Part shown: positions 14,908 through 23,566 of the stretch, piece by piece
How positions within the stretch are numbered: the stretch's first letter is position 1
Layout: each line of letters opens with the position of its first letter
Source of the DNA: Tautonia rosea
GTDB taxonomy: Bacteria > Planctomycetota > Planctomycetia > Isosphaerales > Isosphaeraceae
Reading direction: 5' to 3'
Length of the DNA stretch: 64,000 nucleotides
Assembly: GCF_012958305.1 (NCBI RefSeq)
Contig: NZ_JABBYO010000012.1
Span: 124,001 to 188,000 of the forward strand
Translations under genes and position numbers: made by a program
The notes under the pieces: model-generated
Database searches by the model: none
Told to the model about the DNA's origin: nothing
The model's input: only the letters and a program-made list of their open reading frames with translations

Positions 14908-16254
14908 TCAGTCGTCAGATGCCTCGGTCGGGACGGTCTCGATCCACTTTTCCCAGCCGACCGGCTGAGTCCAGGCCTGAGCGAGCTGGCCGCCGAACGA
15001 GGGGTTCTCGGGAGGCATGCTCGACGTGATGACGGCCCGGACGTACAGCTCGTCTCCCTTCAGCTTGTAACGGGCGTGAGTTCCTTCGACCGTGGCGAGG
15101 GCGGTGCCGAGTTCGTCGGAATAGCGAGCGGTTACGTCGAGCGGGTTACCGTCGTCGTCGAGCACAGGCTCGGCGGAAGGGTCGATGGTGTCGCGCGTGC
15201 CGATGAAGGTGATCGTGTACGAGGCACCCGGGTCGGGGGCGACCTTAACCTCGATGACACCGGCTGCGGCATCGTACTGAACGTCGTTGAGCGTTACGCC
15301 GCTGGAAGCATAGAAGTCGCCGGCCTCGATGGAGTCGATGATCGACTCGGGAGTCAGGTGACGGGCGCGGACCATGACCCAGCCCCTGCCGGGCGAAGAG
15401 CCATCGACCCCGAAGTAGTTGTGCGAGTCGTCGGTGGCCAGACCTGCGAGGGGAGGAGCCTTGAGCACGGCAATCCGCAGGGTATTGGCGATGTCCCAGA
15501 GGCGTTCGACCGAGGCGTGGGTGTCGTCTCCTTCGTGATGGACGCCAGGATGGCCGTTGTAGACCTCGACAAAGCGCTCGCGGACGGCCTTCGCCAGTTC
15601 CTCCGCCGTGATTGCGTAGCCAAAGTTCGGGTGGTTCAGGTGGGTCAGGATGCGGATGCCGAGCCGGCGGGCCTGCTCCTCGGCGGCCTTGAGGTTGTTA
15701 TCGATGACCTCAACGACCGAATCCCCTCCCTGGGGGGGGATGTATTCGAGCAGGTTGCTTGCATTCATGTGGATCGGCTTCTGTTCGAAGCGGTCGGTGA
15801 TTTCCTCCCCCTGGATCAGGAGGAAACGGCCGGCCTGTTCGGACAGGGCGCGGTACTCGGTCAGGGGTTTGAGCCGAACCTGCTCAACCCCATCGACGGT
15901 TCGGGTCTCGACCCAACTGCGTCCGAAGCGATCGACGTAGCGGTCGAACCCACGGTTGCCGGAGCGGCGATCGACCTCGGCGCGATCCATCCAGCGAGCC
16001 CCCTGGCTCAGGACGTTGTGGTCCGAGAGGGCGAGGAAGTTGTAACCGTTGCGGACGTACCAATCGACGATCATCTCGGGGAAATCGTTGCCATCGCTCC
16101 AGAGGGAATGCGTGTGCAGGTTCCCCTTCCACCAGCGGGCGGGAAGATCAGCCGGGACGGCCGGAGCGTCGTCCTGGGCGGTCGCAGTCGATGTCGGCAG
16201 GCCGAACCGCATCACGAGCATGCAGCAGGCAAGGAGTCGAAGCGCACGGGTCAT
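14908..16254 (-). CDS. Secreted PHP-domain metal-dependent hydrolase-like protein
   Basis: A 448-residue protein with an N-terminal signal peptide (MTRALRLLACCMLVMRFGL, cleavage near TATA). The PHP fold shows GNLHTHSLWSDG (first metal motif), FLALSDHN (second), LIQGEEIT and LTHLNHPNFG (His motifs) and LATDDSHNYFG (final Asp-x-His). All metal ligands seem present, so phosphoesterase activity outside the cytoplasm is plausible, but secreted PHP proteins of planctomycetes have no assigned substrate. The C-terminal 130 residues form a beta-rich region (VNLDVQ-like NDVQYDAAAGVIEVKVAPD). It converges with the methyltransferase gene, 194 nt apart. Confidence 0.85.
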   Translation of the reverse strand: MTRALRLLACCMLVMRFGLPTSTATAQDDAPAVPADLPARWWKGNLHTHSLWSDGNDFPEMIVDWYVRNGYNFLALSDHNVLSQGARWMDRAEVDRRSGNRGFDRYVDRFGRSWVETRTVDGVEQVRLKPLTEYRALSEQAGRFLLIQGEEITDRFEQKPIHMNASNLLEYIPPQGGDSVVEVIDNNLKAAEEQARRLGIRILTHLNHPNFGYAITAEELAKAVRERFVEVYNGHPGVHHEGDDTHASVERLWDIANTLRIAVLKAPPLAGLATDDSHNYFGVDGSSPGRGWVMVRARHLTPESIIDSIEAGDFYASSGVTLNDVQYDAAAGVIEVKVAPDPGASYTITFIGTRDTIDPSAEPVLDDDGNPLDVTARYSDELGTALATVEGTHARYKLKGDELYVRAVITSSMPPENPSFGGQLAQAWTQPVGWEKWIETVPTEASDD

Positions 16255-16380
16255 GCCAGAGCCTCTGAGAAATGCACGAAGTGGCAGGTTCGGGTGTTTG
16301 GAGCGACTGACCGGTTGATCCGGGACTCAGCCGTGACGATTCAGGAAGTTGCTGTGACGCCCCCGGGCATTTCGAGCGTC

Positions 16381-16653
16381 TCACATCCGGAGGGTCTCGA
16401 TGACATAGATCTTGGCCTCCGGTCCTCCTTCCAGACCCAGATCACTCTGGAATCGCCAGAGGTGGCGAAACCCCTCGACCGGAGGTAAATCAAAATCGGC
16501 CATCTTGCCTCGCAATCGGGTCTGGGCCTCGTCGGTCATTCCCTCGACGATCAGACGACCGGCCCAGGCGACCAGACAATCCTTGATCGTCGGCGCTTCG
16601 ATTTGCTGCGCCTGCGATTGGCCGCGATGAACCGTGATCACGGTGACGAACAT
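16381..16653 (-). CDS. Small hypothetical protein (90 aa)
   Basis: Not recognised. From ATG 16653 the protein is 90 residues, beginning MFVTVITVHRGQSQAQQIEA and ending in KIYVIETLRM. It has no membrane segment or signal. AAGGAGAG about 5 nt upstream supports this start over the 30-codon longer version. The alternating hydrophobic ends suggest a small alpha/beta fold. It is 126 nt upstream of the PHP gene on the same strand and could be cotranscribed with it. Confidence 0.6.
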   Translation of the reverse strand: MFVTVITVHRGQSQAQQIEAPTIKDCLVAWAGRLIVEGMTDEAQTRLRGKMADFDLPPVEGFRHLWRFQSDLGLEGGPEAKIYVIETLRM

Positions 16654-17078
16654 CGACTCTCCTTCGATCCAGGGTGCCGGCGGTTGACGCCGCTCATCCC
16701 TCGCAACTGCAACCCTGAAGCCGGGTTGCCTGAATCCTCTCATCCCGTTTTTACCGATCGATTGTCAAAATTGGTAGGACTGGATGACGATCAAGAGAGA
16801 AGACTCGAGCAAGCTGCGATTCAGGAAGATCTGCGATCGAATCGCGTTAATCCTGATCCTGAAATAAGTTATCGCATGGTTGGTGAACGCCGAGCCAACG
16901 ATTCTCCGGAGCGGATCAGGTTATGGCATCGAAAATGCTCAAATGGCGGTTCCCTTCAACGGACTCCGCTCGAGTCTCCCCCGACAGGTGTTCGACTCAA
17001 ATACCGGAGAGGTCGGCTCTCCGGCAAACCGACATGCCAGGATGTGCGGTCGGTCATCGGAAGACACGGAGGTCGACG
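16654..17078. other. 425-nt intergenic region upstream of the protease gene
   Basis: No gene recognised. The 16750-16900 part is AT-richer than the surroundings and probably contains divergent promoters for the 90-residue protein and the protease gene. A longer in-frame extension of the protease from 16923 is rejected because the signal peptide begins at 17079. Confidence 0.5.
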
Positions 17079-18512
17079 ATGATGGTCCGAAGAATGTCGC
17101 TCATCGTCCCGATTCTTTCCGCCTTCGTGGCGGTGAGCACCGCTTCGGCACAACCGCGCCAGGAAGTCGGTCCCTGGAGCTCGATGGAGCGAGTCGGCGA
17201 GACGCTCCAGGATCGCCAGGAGCGTCGGGGCGAGGTGACCGAGGAATCGTATCCGAGCTTGCTCGCCCGTCATTCGGAACGCGTGGAGCAGGACGAACCG
17301 CTGATCCTGACCCCCTTTCGACTTGGCGGATGGGCTGATGCTCCGGTGACGATCGGCTTCTTCGGACCGGTCGCCTCGACTACCTCGATGCCGACATTGA
17401 CATCGACACCGACCCCAACGGTCGCACCATCGGAACCCCAGAGCAATTCGACTCCTGCACCGGCCCCCGCTCCCCGAGTGTCAACATCGGTCGTCCCGTA
17501 CCAACCGCTGGTCCTGGGTTCGTTATTCGCCGGCGAGCTGACCCACGTCTCCAAGCCGACCCCATCACCCCGACCGACTTCCGGACTCCGGCTCGAATCG
17601 GTCGCCACCATTTCCACCCCTGTCCAATCCACTCCGGCCCCTGCTCCCGAGCCGGCCCCTGCTCCCGAGCCGGCCCCTGCTCCCGAGCCGACGCCCGCTC
17701 CGACGCCCGTGCAGGCTCCGGCACCAGAGCCGACGCCGACTCCGGTGTCAACCTCGGCCCCGACGGAGCCTTCGCCCCTTCGCTCCGGTCCCGCCGATGC
17801 GTTCCTCAACTTTACCGACGGCCCCTTCCCGGCGGCTCATTCCTTGACCGAGGGAACGCCCGAGGCCTGGTACAAGAGCCCGGTGGTCTCGGACTTGCTT
17901 GGCCGAACGCCGAATGAAGCGGAGAAGTACGAGTTCAAGACCGAGATCCTTTCCAAGGTTGAGGAAAGCTTCCGCAAGAGCGGCCTGGAGGTCGATCTGA
18001 CGCTCGATCCCGGCTCAGCGGCCCATACCTTGAGTGTGGTCTCGGGAGCACTGGCGGTGGATAACCCGGAGGCGATTGGGATCGCTGACATCGGGGGAGA
18101 CGGGTTCACCTTCATCGACAACTTCGACTCCACCTCGATCAACACGATGAGTGACCTGGAAACGGCGCTCGCCAACAACATCTCGCACGAGCTGATGCAC
18201 GCCTTCGGGGTCGAATATCATGACGAGTCGGGTATGACCATCGACTCGGGGCGAATCAACTGGGACCTCCTGACCAGCGACGAACTGGCGTTTAGCGATG
18301 AGGCGGTCGGGCTGCTCGCGTCTCGCGACTTCCAGCGACGCTGGGATGATGGTCTGCTGGCGAGCCATCAAGTTGCTTCGCACGGTAATGGCTGCTCGTG
18401 CCATCCGAACAGCGCACTGGCCACCCCCGAGCCCGCCACGCTGGCCATGTGGACCCTGACCCTGGTGGGAGCCGCGTGGTCGGGTCGGCAATGGCGACAG
18501 CGCCGCGCTTGA
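17079..18512 (+). CDS. Secreted zinc-metalloprotease-like protein with proline-rich linker and PEP-CTERM anchor
   Basis: A 477-residue exported protein. Residues 1-25 are a signal peptide (MMVRRMSLIVPILSAFVAVS, cleavage near ASA). Residues about 105-240 are low-complexity Thr/Pro/Ala, including the PAPEP repeat. The folded C-terminal domain (about 240-455) holds His370-Glu371-x-x-His374 and Gly377 and His381 in NISHELMHAFGVEYH, a zinc-protease signature close to the metzincin pattern but with one extra residue before the last His. The C-terminus has PEP (LATPEPATL), a hydrophobic helix and a basic end (RQWRQRR), i.e. a PEP-CTERM sorting signal recognised by an exosortase. A GGAGG sits 6 nt before ATG 17079. 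Substrate is unknown. Confidence 0.75.
   Translation: MMVRRMSLIVPILSAFVAVSTASAQPRQEVGPWSSMERVGETLQDRQERRGEVTEESYPSLLARHSERVEQDEPLILTPFRLGGWADAPVTIGFFGPVASTTSMPTLTSTPTPTVAPSEPQSNSTPAPAPAPRVSTSVVPYQPLVLGSLFAGELTHVSKPTPSPRPTSGLRLESVATISTPVQSTPAPAPEPAPAPEPAPAPEPTPAPTPVQAPAPEPTPTPVSTSAPTEPSPLRSGPADAFLNFTDGPFPAAHSLTEGTPEAWYKSPVVSDLLGRTPNEAEKYEFKTEILSKVEESFRKSGLEVDLTLDPGSAAHTLSVVSGALAVDNPEAIGIADIGGDGFTFIDNFDSTSINTMSDLETALANNISHELMHAFGVEYHDESGMTIDSGRINWDLLTSDELAFSDEAVGLLASRDFQRRWDDGLLASHQVASHGNGCSCHPNSALATPEPATLAMWTLTLVGAAWSGRQWRQRRA
17634..17687 (+). repeat. Three perfect 18-bp tandem repeats within the protease gene
   Basis: The unit CCGGCCCCTGCTCCCGAG is repeated three times (17634, 17652, 17670) and encodes the PAPAPE linker; a degenerate fourth unit follows. 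Such repeats can vary in number by slippage, changing linker length without a frameshift. Confidence 0.85.
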
Positions 18513-18594
18513 TCTCTTCACGGCAGAGTCACGACTGAGACCGGATGAGGTGGCTTCGATCGGATCGCACCGCAGGGCTAGCCTCAGCAGAGGC

Positions 18595-20409
18595 TTACGG
18601 AACGAGCACGCTCAGTTCCTCGAAGGTGAAATGGCATGGTCGGTTGTCGGGTTGAATTCGGATCGCTTCAACCGGCTCACCGATCCAGATCGTCGTTGTT
18701 TTTTCGGCGCCGGTCGGTAAGGCCCAGGCCAGATATTCCTGGTCGGCGGGGAAGCGGTCCTGGCCTGGACGCCTCCAGGCAAATTTGAACCGTGCGGGCT
18801 CTCCTTCGGCATTGAAATGGTGGTATCGAAGTCGGATGCCTGCAACGAATTGCGAGGTGTTTGGCATCGCAAAATCGACCTGGGGATCAACCCCGAGCGA
18901 TTTCATCGTGCGTCCCTTCCAGCGAGCGAGTTGCAGTCGGCTGGGCTCAAGCTCGACCTGCAATTTTCGAAACGTTGGATCGGGGGCGAGGCGGTCGAAG
19001 GGTTCGATGCCTGCGTGTTGGAGCATGGTGAGCTGTTCGGTCAACTCGTCGTGCGTGGGAAAAAGGAAGGGCGTGTAGCGTCGAACGAGGAGAAATCGTG
19101 GCACCCCGGAGCGCAGGTCTGTGACGAAGGACTCAGATTGCATCTTCGTGGATCGACCGGATTCGATGCTTGAAAACGTGTTCGGCCAGAGCACCACACA
19201 GAGCAGACAGAACAGGCTCATGGGCACAAGTCGAGCCGTCGCGCCCGGCCCGAACACCTCGAACGCAACGGCCCCGATCAGCAGGGCCACGGTTGCGAGC
19301 GACACGTAACGCTCCTGGGCTCCGGCCAGGTCGCCCAACCCGGCACGCCCCCAGCCGGTGCCAAGCACGAGCATTCCCATTGCTCCCCAGCAGGCCAACA
19401 GTCCAAGGGCTCTCGTCCGGTCCGCCGGGCGGACCAGAGCGGATCGCATGATCACGACGAATGCCGCCACGATCAACACAGCGACCATTCCTCCTCCAAC
19501 CAGTCCCAGTTGTATCCCCCCTGATCCCAGTCCGGTCCCAAGAAATTGCAAGACCGTTCGAGCAATGGCCCAGAGACCGGGTGGAGGCGGATGGTGCAGA
19601 GAACGCTCGTAGTTGTGGAAGTAGAGCATCGACAAGGCCAGTGCGGTAATCGCCAGGAGAGCGAAGGTCAGGCCCGAGGACCTCGCTCGGTCGCTCCCCG
19701 ATCGGGCATGAGCCACCGACACCCCAAGCAACCAGAGCGCCGGCATCGGCGCGAGGGCGACCCCCGCTGCATTGCAGAGCGGCAAGAGCACCAGTGCCAG
19801 GCCGATCATCCCCCCGCGCCCGATTCCGGGCAATCCGGGCCTCACGGTGATGAGCAGGAGCACGAAGCCCCCGAGGAACACCGGCAGGAGATACGACACC
19901 GACATGTTCCAGATCAGATTGATGTGATGACCGAGGTTGAGGAAGAGCAACGGATACAAGGCATCGGAAAATTGCCTTCCCTGCCTCGCCATGCCGAGCG
20001 TCACAGGGGCCATCGCTGCGAGAGTCGCCAGAAGCACGACATTAAGGACCATTCCCGCGCGGAAGTCGTTTCCGGTCAGTCGAAACCCTGCCAGGAGGAG
20101 CAAACGAGGCAACACGAGCCGGTGTTCACTGTGCAACGACCAGAGCCAGTCAAGGGTCAACGCACGGTGACCCGTGAGGACCGGAATGACGTCGTAGTCG
20201 TCCCAGACCGGTACCCGTGGACCGAACCGAGCCACGTACCCCAGTGCCACGACAGTGAGCACTACCCACGAAAGCCAGACGAACAACCCACTGCCGGGTT
20301 CACTCTGCCATCGACTGGACGAATGATGACGAGCCGTGGTCGATTTCGGATTCGGATCGATGGGTTTGGCAACTTTCGCGTCAAGGGGCACGGAACACCT
20401 CCACAACAC
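18595..20409 (-). CDS. Polytopic membrane protein, candidate GT-C-type glycosyltransferase
   Basis: A 604-residue protein with a cytoplasmic basic N-terminus, about ten to eleven membrane helices (residues 40-400) and a C-terminal soluble domain of about 200 residues. The first extracytoplasmic loop carries VPVWDDYDVIP, an acidic pair typical of GT-C glycosyltransferases that use lipid-linked sugars, followed by WLWSLHSEHRLVLPRLL. No closer family was recognised. The soluble tail (LELEPSRLQLARWKGR-like region and beyond) is beta-rich. A role in surface glycan or protein glycosylation is inferred. It converges with the protease gene 82 nt away. Confidence 0.6.
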   Translation of the reverse strand: MLWRCSVPLDAKVAKPIDPNPKSTTARHHSSSRWQSEPGSGLFVWLSWVVLTVVALGYVARFGPRVPVWDDYDVIPVLTGHRALTLDWLWSLHSEHRLVLPRLLLLAGFRLTGNDFRAGMVLNVVLLATLAAMAPVTLGMARQGRQFSDALYPLLFLNLGHHINLIWNMSVSYLLPVFLGGFVLLLITVRPGLPGIGRGGMIGLALVLLPLCNAAGVALAPMPALWLLGVSVAHARSGSDRARSSGLTFALLAITALALSMLYFHNYERSLHHPPPPGLWAIARTVLQFLGTGLGSGGIQLGLVGGGMVAVLIVAAFVVIMRSALVRPADRTRALGLLACWGAMGMLVLGTGWGRAGLGDLAGAQERYVSLATVALLIGAVAFEVFGPGATARLVPMSLFCLLCVVLWPNTFSSIESGRSTKMQSESFVTDLRSGVPRFLLVRRYTPFLFPTHDELTEQLTMLQHAGIEPFDRLAPDPTFRKLQVELEPSRLQLARWKGRTMKSLGVDPQVDFAMPNTSQFVAGIRLRYHHFNAEGEPARFKFAWRRPGQDRFPADQEYLAWALPTGAEKTTTIWIGEPVEAIRIQPDNRPCHFTFEELSVLVP

Positions 20410-20607
20410 GAAGCAGAGGGCACGAAACGCAGGAGATCAACGTGATCGATTTATCTGATCGTTTCGATCAGTTCGGGCGGTGATCGAAGCAATCTGTCCT
20501 CCGAGCCAATTGTCGGCCACAATGGCACGATGGAGTTCGGCCCGTGACCAATGTCGATGACGACCGTGCCACGCTCGAAACAGATCAGGGAACCAGGAGA
20601 TTCTCGC

Positions 20608-23541
20608 ATGAGGATTCGCGTTGTGTCGATGGCCATCTTTGCCCTGGGAGTGGGAGTAATCGCAAGGGCGGATGACGGAGCGTCCTCTCCACCACCGGCG
20701 CCGGAGCTGGTCGATGGTCGTTTTGGTCAGGCGATCGACGCCCGCAAGGGAGGCTCGATTGCCCCGGCCGATGATCGGTTTGAACAGCGTCCCCTGACGA
20801 TCGAACTGTGGGTGCAGTTGCTCGATCGAGACGCCGGCGCGGTCTTGCTCTCGCATGAGGCGCCGACCTCCGGGTCGCACTGGGAACTGGTTATCCTGCC
20901 CGATTCGGCCGATCTGGCCTTTCGGGCGCCGAGCCTGAGCCCCGCGTTGATCATGGCGGACGGATCGATTGGCGATGGCCAATGGCACCACGTCGCCCTG
21001 TTGCTGGAGTTGGATCGGGTGCGATTAGTCGTGGATGGATCGCTCCGAGCTGAGTCTCGGGTCGAGCAACGCCTGACGGCTCCCCCTCAGCGGAGCGGCC
21101 TGGCCGTGGGAACCCGGATCGAGGACCGTCGGCCCAACGCAGTCTTGATTGATGATGTACGCATTTCCCAGGGGATTCGGGATGTCGTTGCCGCGCCGAC
21201 CACAGCGTTTGTGACCGACGAACAGACGATCGTGCTTTGGAATTATGATGAATCTGAGGCAGAATACCTGGCCCGCTGGACTCCTGGCGGTGAGACGAAT
21301 CAGCGTGGGCTTCCTTACCCTCATAAGTTCGGCGCCTATGAGTTTCAGGAAGACCCCGACTGGATCGACGGTCGATGGCAAGACACCGACAAGGGGCCCT
21401 TCGTCAGCCATTCAACCCAGATTCCACAACGGCAACTCGGCCCGAAGACGTTGACCCTGTTTCTCGGTCCCGATCGTTCGACCACCGCGGTCTTCGATTT
21501 GGAACGTTGCGGTATCGTCGCTGGTTTGACCGAATCCACCTGGACGACCGATGCCATGCGCTTCGGGTTACTCCGAAAGCCGACGCTCAAGGGATCACTG
21601 CAGAGCTACGTGTCTCCTGGAAAACTCTGGAGAACTCCTCCTGGTGACACCACTCCCGATCCTCAGCCTGTCGACCCGAACGACCTGGATTACCAGGGCT
21701 TAAGGCTGCACGGAAATCAGGTAGTACTGATGTCTCGGGTTCTTGGTGGAACGGTGACGGAGGTGTGCCGAGAAGTTCGACAAGGGGAGGTCGTGGCGGT
21801 CGCCCGATCGCTGAAGGCTGACGGGCTCTCCTCTTCTGTCTGGCTCACCCTAGCCGAGTGGCCAGTGACGCCCGATGTCTGGAACGAAGGATCGCTGAGT
21901 CTCACCACTGCCACCGCTGAGGACGGTACGGCCTACGCGATCGCTGTTCGGCCTGACCACGGCGCCACTTCCCTTGTTGTTCGAGGGGGAGATGTCTGTC
22001 TTCCTATTCTAGGGGAAGCCGAGTGGTCAGGAGACCTGTTGCTCTGGTCGGGACCGGCCGAGCAGCTCGAAGAATTCCTCGCGATGGCACGATCAACGGA
22101 ACCGGCCGAGGAGGTCGAGGCGTTGCTTCAACCCGGTCCTCGCCGGTGGGGAGAACCGATCGTCACGACGGGAACCCTCGGGGCGGACGATGGGCATTCA
22201 CCGTACGTGATCGATACCATCGCGGTTCCTTACGAGAATCCATTCCAGGCACTGTTTTTTATCACCGCGGTTGACTTTTTCGCCGACGGTTCGGCCGCAG
22301 TGGCGACGGCTCATGGAGATGTCTGGGTTGTTCGAGGAATCGACCGCGATCTTGCCTCAGTATCCTGGCATCGGTTTGCGACGGGCCTCTATCAGCCTTT
22401 GGGATTGAAGGTGGTGAATGGGTCTGTCGTGGTGCTGGGACGCGACCAGCTCACGCGGCTGGTGGATGAAAATGAGGACGGCGAGGCAGATCTCTATGAA
22501 TCATTCAACCACGACTTGATCATTCAAGGGCTCGATCACGCCTATGCCATGCGGCTGGAGACCGATACCGAGGGGAACTTCTACTTTCTCAAATCGGGCG
22601 CAGGTCCACACGGGAGCGCTCTGATCAGGGTCTCGGCCGACGGATCGGAGCTCTCGGTTGTGGCCCGAGGTTTTCGACATCCGTATGGGATGGGTATCGG
22701 CCCTGCCAATCAGATTACCGTGGCCGATAACGAAGGGAACTGGGTCCCTTCCTCCAAGATTGATCTGATCCGCGAGGGAGGATTCTACGGCTATCTCGCC
22801 AGTGCTCCCGAAGCTCCAGAAGGGGTCGTGCCTGATCCCCCTCTGTGCTACATTCCGAAGGCGGCCGACAATTCGAGCGGCGGTCAGGTCTGGTATACCG
22901 GGGACCGCTGGGGAGACTACCATCAGAACGGCATGCTCCACCTCTCCTGGGGTCGTTGCACTCTGCACGCGGTGTTGCAGGAAGAAATCGAGGGAATTCA
23001 CCAGGCGACGACGGTACGATTCCCCGGCCTCACCTTCCTCTCGGGTTCGGGCCAGGCCGTTTTCCATCCGATCGACGGACAGCTTTACGTGGTCGGGCTA
23101 AACGGCTGGCAAACCGGCGCGGCCGCCGATGGAAGCATTCAACGCGTGCGATATACCGGTCGTCCCATTCATATGCCGACCGCTCTAAACGTGTTCGAAG
23201 ATGGCGTACTTCTCACCTTCTCTGAGCCGATCGATGAAGCCATTGCCTCCGATCTGAAACGCTACCGGGCTGAGCAGTGGAATTATCAGTGGTCGAGCAC
23301 TTATGGATCTTTCCACTACTCGGCGATCAACCCGACTCGGATCGGTCACGATTCGGTTCCAATCCGATCGGCAGAGTTCCAGGAGGACGGCCGGAGCGTT
23401 TTTCTTCGGATTGATGGACTCAAGCCCGTTGATCAGTTTTGGCTGGCGACCGATCTGGTGGCGGAGGACGAGTCGCCCCTTCGGTTTGATCTGTATGCGA
23501 CGATTCACGCGCTTCGGGCCGCCGAGGATCGGTCGCCGTGA
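20608..23541 (+). CDS. Large secreted LamG / beta-propeller protein
   Basis: A 977-residue exported protein. A signal peptide (MRIRVVSMAIFALGVGV, cleavage near ARA) is followed by a concanavalin-like LamG domain (about 30-215), a region resembling DUF6797-type proteins of planctomycetes (about 220-520) and a sorbosone-dehydrogenase-like propeller (about 525-880) with VTAVDFFADGSAAVATAHGD-type repeats, GFRHPYGMGIGPANQ and SSGGQVWY. The C-terminus is a beta-sandwich. No CxxCH haem site is present, unlike many relatives that continue into a cytochrome c domain. AGGAG about 8 nt upstream supports ATG 20608. Carbohydrate binding or oxidation at the cell surface is a reasonable guess. Confidence 0.7.
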   Translation: MRIRVVSMAIFALGVGVIARADDGASSPPPAPELVDGRFGQAIDARKGGSIAPADDRFEQRPLTIELWVQLLDRDAGAVLLSHEAPTSGSHWELVILPDSADLAFRAPSLSPALIMADGSIGDGQWHHVALLLELDRVRLVVDGSLRAESRVEQRLTAPPQRSGLAVGTRIEDRRPNAVLIDDVRISQGIRDVVAAPTTAFVTDEQTIVLWNYDESEAEYLARWTPGGETNQRGLPYPHKFGAYEFQEDPDWIDGRWQDTDKGPFVSHSTQIPQRQLGPKTLTLFLGPDRSTTAVFDLERCGIVAGLTESTWTTDAMRFGLLRKPTLKGSLQSYVSPGKLWRTPPGDTTPDPQPVDPNDLDYQGLRLHGNQVVLMSRVLGGTVTEVCREVRQGEVVAVARSLKADGLSSSVWLTLAEWPVTPDVWNEGSLSLTTATAEDGTAYAIAVRPDHGATSLVVRGGDVCLPILGEAEWSGDLLLWSGPAEQLEEFLAMARSTEPAEEVEALLQPGPRRWGEPIVTTGTLGADDGHSPYVIDTIAVPYENPFQALFFITAVDFFADGSAAVATAHGDVWVVRGIDRDLASVSWHRFATGLYQPLGLKVVNGSVVVLGRDQLTRLVDENEDGEADLYESFNHDLIIQGLDHAYAMRLETDTEGNFYFLKSGAGPHGSALIRVSADGSELSVVARGFRHPYGMGIGPANQITVADNEGNWVPSSKIDLIREGGFYGYLASAPEAPEGVVPDPPLCYIPKAADNSSGGQVWYTGDRWGDYHQNGMLHLSWGRCTLHAVLQEEIEGIHQATTVRFPGLTFLSGSGQAVFHPIDGQLYVVGLNGWQTGAAADGSIQRVRYTGRPIHMPTALNVFEDGVLLTFSEPIDEAIASDLKRYRAEQWNYQWSSTYGSFHYSAINPTRIGHDSVPIRSAEFQEDGRSVFLRIDGLKPVDQFWLATDLVAEDESPLRFDLYATIHALRAAEDRSP

Positions 23542-23566
23542 ACTGCGAATGGATCGGGCGATCGCC

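Noticed and set aside
18574-18594. Small AGCCTC/GAGGCT hairpin between convergent genes
   Set aside because: Only six pairs and no T-run; not distinguishable from chance.
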